Positions 58,419 through 64,000 of a stretch of DNA of 64,000 nt are shown here, piece by piece. The translations under genes were made by a program, and so were the position numbers. The notes under the pieces are model-generated. The model was not told where the DNA came from, did not search any database, and was given only the letters and a program-made list of their open reading frames with translations. Within the stretch, counting starts at the first letter, position 1, and every line of letters begins with the position of its first letter. The stretch is from Diphasiastrum complanatum. Lineage: Eukaryota > Streptophyta > Lycopodiopsida > Lycopodiales > Lycopodiaceae. The stretch is taken from assembly GCA_029204225.1 (NCBI GenBank), contig CM055107.1, positions 9,917,472 to 9,981,471 of the forward strand. Reading direction: 5' to 3'.

Positions 58419-59151
58419 TCATTTATCATTCAGCATTTCGTAAAGATAGAGATTGATGCCATCAACGCGTTTCACCAGTGAGGGATCCAGCTTGGAAAAA
58501 GGCCAGCAGAAAGAGACGACTCTAGCCCCATTGCCTAACTCACACTGAAGCTTTGGTAACAGTTGATCATTGCCCTTCTCACTCAGGTACAAAGTCACGA
58601 CGGTTGCCCTAGTTAAGTCGACCTGTAAAGCATCCTGCAGCTGGACGCTGATCATATGACACAAACCCTCTCGCCGAATGGCTTTTTGGGCTTCTCTAAA
58701 TAGATGCGGATCCAACTCCACTCCGAAACCCTTGGCACCGTACTTCTTAGCCGCTACAATCACCAAGTAAAAACACTGAAATGTGCCAAAAACTGCAGCA
58801 ATTTCGCTTGAAACAGCTAGAAATCTGAAAAACAATAATAATACGCGATTGTGCACAGAATCTGCAAATCTTTGCGAGCATGTAGAACGGAAACAAATGT
58901 GAAAGAGAAGCTAGCTCGTGCTGGCAAGTAGTAGCAAGAACTTGAAGCCCAGAATGGGATTCAAGCAGATAAAATTTACCTGTAATCAGCAGACGACCGT
59001 CGCCACAGCCGAGATCCATGACAAAGTCAGAGGGCTTAACCGATGCAAGATCTAGCATTCGATGGGCGACATGGAAGGGCGTGGGCACAAATGGAGCCAG
59101 CCTGAAGCCTGCCCAGTAGCGCATCCACAATCCCAGCCTCAGTCCCTCCAT
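58419..59151 (-). CDS. Class I SAM-dependent methyltransferase, FAM173/ATPSCKMT-like, 2 exons
   Basis: Exons 59151-58980 and 58753-58419; the intron has GT-AG ends and splicing reads LLIT-AAKKYGAKG, giving 168 residues. Motif I DLGCGDGR is at about 46-53 and the acidic residue motif GVELD at about 68-72. QDALQVDL and TRATVVTLYL form the following strands, and GARVVSFCWPF is near the end. A hydrophobic N-terminus with PFVPTP precedes the fold. This arrangement (short hydrophobic lead, PxVPT, compact SAM fold ending before a substrate-binding half) resembles the FAM173 group, mitochondrial protein-lysine methyltransferases in animals. Substrate and location here are inferred. All three codon-reading checks (start, splice, stop) are clean. 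Confidence 0.88.
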
Positions 59152-59392
59152 CTTCCTCCCTCTCTCCCCTGAAAGTTTTCCATCTCCAAGCAGAAGCAGC
59201 TGCCATTAGAAAAATGGAAATAGAGTTTGATGAAATTTGGGAGTTGGCCTCCTCTAACTCTTCTAGCTTCTATCTATTACACCCTTAATAATCTGCCAGC
59301 CCATTCCAATTAGGGACTCTTTCCATGCAACCTCTTCACCCGTTCTTGCCATCGGCATCGAAAACGGGCGAAGGGGTGAAACTCCAGAGAAT

Positions 59393-59660
59393 GTGCAAAA
59401 AGATTGATGTAAGCAAATCTACTTTAACAGTGTACAAGCCTAGAAGAACAACAGTATGAGGACTAAGCATGGAGGTGCTAAGCATTTGCATAAAAACATC
59501 TGGCCATCTTCTCTTGTGTCTTTTATTTATTCAAGCTTAATTGGTCGGTGATAGATATTGCTATATCCATGCTCGATTATATAGCTGCTATTTTTATTTA
59601 TTCAAGCTTAATTGGTCGGTGATTGATATTGCTAACTGTCCTTAGAAGTAGCTTAGAAGA
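59393..59660 (+). repeat. Dispersed repeat, copy 2 (partner at 10037-10250)
   Basis: Same landmarks and orientation as 10037-10250. This copy has an internal duplication: a block of about 45 bp with CAAGCTTAATTGGTCGGTGAT is present near 59530 and 59600. Confidence 0.55.
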
Positions 59661-61329
59661 ACCATTAAGTTGAGCCTACAAGGAAGTGGGCATGAATGTA
59701 CGTAATGTCACTTTCAAGCAAAATTGTTCAAATATGCAAATAAAATAAGGACAGTTTTGGAAAGGTAAGGTATAACCATTACAATCCTTCGAATGTATTC
59801 GAGCGGAGATGGGTCGACAAAGGTTTGGATAATCCTTTGATGTATTCGAGTCGAGATGGGTTGACAAAGGTTTGATAATTTGTCGCACAAGTTTGATTTG
59901 AGGTGGAAGACTGTGTGAACTTCGATGAATTTTTGCAGGTCCTTTTTTACAATAGGTTGTGAAAACTCTTGATTTTTGCTATGGATTGATGCTATGAACT
60001 TTAATTGGCATAACCATAGACCTGTGTGCTGTAAGGATGTCACTTTTGCATCAATAATAATTGTAGTATCCTGCATGCAAAATTGCAATGCTAGTACCTT
60101 GCAAAAATAGAGGATCTTTTTTGCTTTAAGAAGTGAGTGCATTATTTAAATGTAGGGAGTATTCTGAAACCACCAGTTTCTATACAAAGCACTAGTAGAT
60201 GGCACTTGAGCCTATAATTTAGTGCTTTATAAATTTTGTGTGCAAGGATGGATCAAAATGGTTGAAATTCAAGTTGTTCTAAGTAGCTATGAGGAATGAA
60301 AGCTTTTGATTTGTGGTTTGAAACTTCCGGTCTAATAGAGACATGTTAGAAGACTCTAGGGGCACCCACATCAAAACCTACATGCAAAGGTTTTGAATTC
60401 CAGTTTGATGGTAATTCCCTCAACCTACCAACGCATCTTTTTAGTGGGTAAAACTCATATTTTGATTGATTATTGCCATGCGACACAAAAATTGACATTG
60501 CTATATAGGTAGCAAAAATAATGTTGTAAGCCTCATATTAGGGCCATACATCATTTTCTAATGGTTTTTGAGAAATTACCTTCTAGAAATGTGACTTCAT
60601 ATTGATTTTTTCATTGTTTATGCTTGTATGTGTGAATGGTATGGTAATGGTAGACATAAAGACTTATGGTTAGTGTTGACATGGCAAACATAAAGGTACT
60701 ATCTAGAGCCTCGTGATAGAATCTCATGGCATACAACATGAGAATCAGTTAACTTTCATTAAGTAATCAAATATGATTGAGAACAATCTAGTAATCTTGA
60801 ATGGTCCTACTCTACGAGGCATGTCCACTTATCTCCAAATTTTACCAATCATTAAGCGGGGCCCTTCATGAGGTGAATGATTGGAATAATCAGTGAATGA
60901 AAGTCTTATTGATAAAGCTTCTCCTAATATTGGAATCAAGTAGAAACCATATTGGGAGGATGTTGAATTAGGAACCTGAGGTAGAGGAACATTGCATAGC
61001 AAAGCAAACTGAGAATGTGAATTTATTTCTCCATGGCAGTGCAAGTAACTCTTCACACCATAACTTGATTTGGTCACTTGCTGGAAAGTTTGAGAGCTTA
61101 AGCAAGAGTGTGTTTAGGTTGGTTTGAGTTTGTAATCCATTCTTAGTGTGTGCAAAGTGTTGCATGTGTCTCAATCTTCCTTTCTATGCTTGGAAACCAG
61201 CCAGGTCCATGATAGAAGTGTTTTAGGGTCCTAGAAATTCTAAGATTTCCTTATCCATCATTTGTTGAGAGAAAAGTGAGTGATAGGTGCATTAGGACAG
61301 AACCTAAAAGTTGAAGAATCATTATATAT
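59661..61329. other. Intergenic, no gene seen; short tandem duplication at 59785-59890
   Basis: Two copies of a unit of about 52 bp carry TATTCGAG(C/T)(G/C)GAGATGGGT and GACAAAGGTTTG (near 59796 and 59843). A segment resembling its reverse complement occurs near 10370-10420. Nothing else was recognised up to the gag start. Confidence 0.4.
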
Positions 61330-61992
61330 ATGGCTTCCAATGGTGGGATCATGTTAGAAACTAATGATAGGTTGAGTTCATCAAACTACTCTACCTGGAA
61401 AGTGAGGATGGAGTTCTTACTTGAGTTGAATGAACTCATGGACATAGTTGCAGGAATTGAAGAGAGACCACCCACAGTTCCAGAGCAAAATAGGTTTGAT
61501 AAGAAGGCTAAAAGGGCTCTTCATATCATTAAAATTAATGTTACCAATGAATTTCTCAAGGAAGTTGGTAAGTGTCAAAGTGCAAGTGAGGCATGGAATG
61601 CCTTGAAGAAGCTCTTCGAATCAAAGTCCACATCTAGGGTATTGACCCTAAGGAGGCAAATATTTTCTAGTAGACAAAGATAGGGAGAAAGTGCTCATGC
61701 ATTTGTCTTGAGGGTTAAGTCCTTAAGTGATGATCTAGCATGCATTGATGAAAGCATAAAAGATGGCAAAATAGTCCAAGTTATGTTGAATGGTTTGCTA
61801 GATGAACATGCTAACCTTGTGCAAAGCTTTGGCATTCAAAGAGTCTTGCCAAGTGTGGTTGACTTGCAAGAAATCTTATTGGCTAAAGAACATAGGTTGC
61901 AATCAAAGCTTGATGGTGCATCCTTGCAAGGTGGAGGTGAAGAGGCTTTCTTCACAAAAGACGAAGTCAAAGGCAAAGGTAAAGACAAATGA
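61330..61992 (+). mobile_element. Copia-related family X: gag (best preserved copy)
   Basis: Two in-frame pieces (61330-61683 and 61684-61992) are separated by a single TAG at 61681-61683. Features: ETNDRLSSSNYSTWKVRMEF, HIIKINVTNEFLKEVG, SEAWNALKKLFESKSTSRVL, VLRVKSLSDDLACID, VMLNGLLDEHANLVQS, LLAKEHRLQ, then a KGKGK tail. These are copia gag (UBN2-type) hallmarks. The upstream start ATG has a purine-rich context. Sequence after 61992 is interrupted by another LTR at 62039. Confidence 0.88.
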
Positions 61993-62038
61993 AAATGGTC
62001 CAAAGGTGGTAACTTAGATCATGATGATCGGCTTCCCT

Positions 62039-63330
62039 TGTTGGAATGTTGTCCTGGCTCCCGCCTTGACATGCCAGCACCCCGGAGACTAGGGTCGGTC
62101 ACACACTTGAAATGTAACCTTCTCAGATTTATTAATAAAATGGGATTTTTCTCAAACTGACTCTGATTACCTTCTGGGTTTCAGTGTTCGGTAAAAGCAC
62201 CAGTTGTAAGGCCGCTTCAAACTTTTTGATCTGGCACATAGCTGACTAGGGTCGTATCCTAGGACGCCAGCGGTATGCCGTCAGGACCATTTGGTCCAAG
62301 GCATCAGTGATATGTTGTCGAGACCATTCGGTCCAAGACCTGGTTGTCTCCATATCTGTCGTGGCTTGTGGTTCTGAGTGTTCCGTGCATGAATGTAAAT
62401 GGGTTAAGCTCTTGGAGAACAGGCTCTAACCTATCGGCTGAGTTGGATGGCTTGCTTGGGTGGAAGTTACCTGTTTATGGTTGTCTAGTCTAGCGTTGCA
62501 CCAGTCTATCCAGTCTAGCTGGTGTAGCACCAGATTGTCTTCCAACACTCGTGACGAAGTTTTGAGTTGGTTAAGTCTGATGTAAGTCAGACGACTTGCT
62601 TGGAATGGATGTTACTCATTTGTATCGAAGCTTCGAGTTAGTTAAGTTTGATGTATGTCGGGCGGCTTGCTTGGAGAAGACCCCCGATCTGGCATGACGC
62701 CAGGTTGGATCTCAATGTTGGTTCCAGAACTTCAAGTTGGTTAAGTCTGATCGTTGTTGGCGAGTTGGCTGCTTGTATGTCAAGTGGGTTCGGACGACAA
62801 GAGTTAAAAGTCGGGGAGCTAAGTCGTGGTTCCCAGCTCCCTTTGGGATGCCTGCGCAACATGTGGTATCAGAGCCGACTGGTCAATCAGCTATGCGAAT
62901 CTCACTGAAAAGGCCATTGTTTGGGATTCATCAGGACAACTGTTGTGCAAAGTGTTGCCCACAGTGTAAGCACGGGTGCGTCCACGGTTGGGGTGGTCGA
63001 CAGAACGGGGGCTTGATGAGTCAAGGTGCTGCCCTTGAGGTGTAAGCATGGTCAGTTTCCATGGTTCGGCCTGGCACTGTCTGCACGTAGGACAGATGAG
63101 GCAGGGTGCTGCCATTAGGTTGGTGTATGGACGGTCTATGCCTTGTGGGGTGCGGGGCGACATATTCACGATAGTTGCCGATCGTTTAGCTATAAGGGCT
63201 ATCGACCAGATTTGGTGGGGGCGTTACTGAGGCAAAGTGCTGCCTAACGGTGAAAGCACGAGTGCTTCCATGATCCAGGTGGTATGATGGTTGCCAATCG
63301 TTTAGCTATAAAGGCTATCGATGATGATGG
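62039..63330 (+). mobile_element. LTR with primer site and repetitive leader, inserted in family X
   Basis: TGTTGGAATG at 62039 and GCGCAACA ending at 62861 delimit an LTR of about 823 bp. TGGTATCAGAGCC at 62864 is the initiator-Met-type primer site. The leader after it repeats a GTGCTGCC(C/A/T) phrase three times and a GTTTAGCTATAA(G/A)GGCTATCGA phrase twice (near 63185 and 63302). No gag or second LTR is seen before the family X hinge resumes, so only the 5' part is present. Confidence 0.7.
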
Positions 63331-64000
63331 TGGTGGAGATGCCTCTCCAAGTCAAGTTCCAAGAAGATTCTCAAGGCAAAGGAAAAAGCCAACAAGGCTT
63401 ACATATGATGAGAAGGGTAAGCAAGTTGTGGAAGATACAAACTTGGCTTTACTCACATGTTTTGATACATCTTCTTGTATGGATGATGTTATGCATATGG
63501 ATGGTGGTCTTCATATGGATGGATGTCATTTATGGTTCTGGTGGTCAATGGTTTGATGGTCAAGAGGAAGATCAAGAGGTTGATCTTAATGAGCTTCATC
63601 AACACCAAGTGGAAATTGACAATTTGGAGCTAGTCAAGAGCATCAAAGAAGAATCAAATGGCCAAGGCACTAAGGATATATTTTTTCAAGCTATTGAAGA
63701 CTCAAGTAAAGGCAAAGGAGTAGCAAGGATCTCTTGTTCAAACCTACTTTACTCATCTAACTTTATGTTTGAGCTATGTTATGTCAATGTGTGAAAATTG
63801 TCAAAATTTGGTGAATTTATGATCATCTTTTGTATCCAATGGATCTTGAAGAAGGACTAGTGCTACCTACTAGCTACATGGAGTCCTATAGAGTTGGCTT
63901 AGCATCATTGTTGTACTCATTTTCTCATGGATTTCCAAGGCTGTATGGTTCTTCATGGCAAGAAGGCAGTGGAGGCTCATTCATGGTGGATTTTGACACA
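63331..64000 (+). mobile_element. Copia-related family X: hinge and tail (runs off window)
   Basis: VPRRFSRQRKKPTRLTYDEK (about 63355-63415) is the copia hinge between integrase and RT. It is followed by NLALLTCFDTSSCMDDVMHMDG; after a frame change come DGQEEDQEVDLNELHQ, DNLELVKSIKEE and AIEDSSKGKGVARISCSNLLY (to about 63760). No RT follows. The tail matches 88-520 of this window, including LALLTC and DNLELVKSIK. Confidence 0.7.

Noticed and set aside
62638-63230. Open frames in both directions near the LTR and leader
   Set aside because: The region is explained by LTR, primer site and leader repeats; the frames have no retroelement or cellular motif.

Overview
The window is nuclear DNA of a land plant. 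It holds spliced genes with GT-AG introns, an HKT ion transporter, a plastid-type ATP sulfurylase with a transit peptide, dense Ty1/copia and Ty3/gypsy relics, LTRs with an initiator-Met-type primer site, and long AG/CT microsatellites. The 11.1-kb ATP sulfurylase intron, the nested LTR elements and the glycine-type HKT filter suggest a large seed-free plant genome such as a fern. That placement is inference and weak.

Three ordinary genes can be read exon by exon, all on the minus strand: HKT (2201-4795, three exons), ATP sulfurylase (12594-25560, five exons, first intron packed with gypsy and copia debris) and a small class I SAM methyltransferase (58419-59151, two exons). Most of the remainder is retrotransposon. 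A copia-related family, called family X here, recurs at 1-985, 29701-33402 (split by another LTR), 39128-42420 and 61330-64000. It keeps gag, parts of the protease and pre-integrase region, a hinge motif and an unusual tail, but no reverse transcriptase is visible. A second copia element on the minus strand (33403-39127) has a well-defined 750-bp LTR. Another copia pol lies at 27532-29205 on the minus strand.

The most unusual part is about 44.0-55.8 kb: an AT-rich, intron-containing block unlike the LTR elements around it. It contains (a) a decayed plus-strand gene of a transposase-like type; (b) two diverged minus-strand copies of an unrecognised acidic protein sharing a GGHNID motif; (c) a two-unit tandem repeat of about 598 bp rich in CACGTG boxes; (d) a plus-strand gene that starts as a histone H3-like protein and ends as a Ulp1/C48-type (SUMO protease-like) domain; and (e) two minus-strand copies of another unrecognised gene. 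The acidic gene and the H3-protease gene diverge from the CACGTG repeats. My reading is that this is a multi-gene mobile element, or two tangled copies, that captured a histone H3 gene. The H3-protease gene now carries one in-frame TAG and two frameshifts, so this copy is probably dead.

Smaller items include an 87-bp tRNA-like insertion with a perfect 15-bp target duplication, several minisatellites, a GC-rich foldback inside a minisatellite, and a CCAAT-box array in the family X LTRs.
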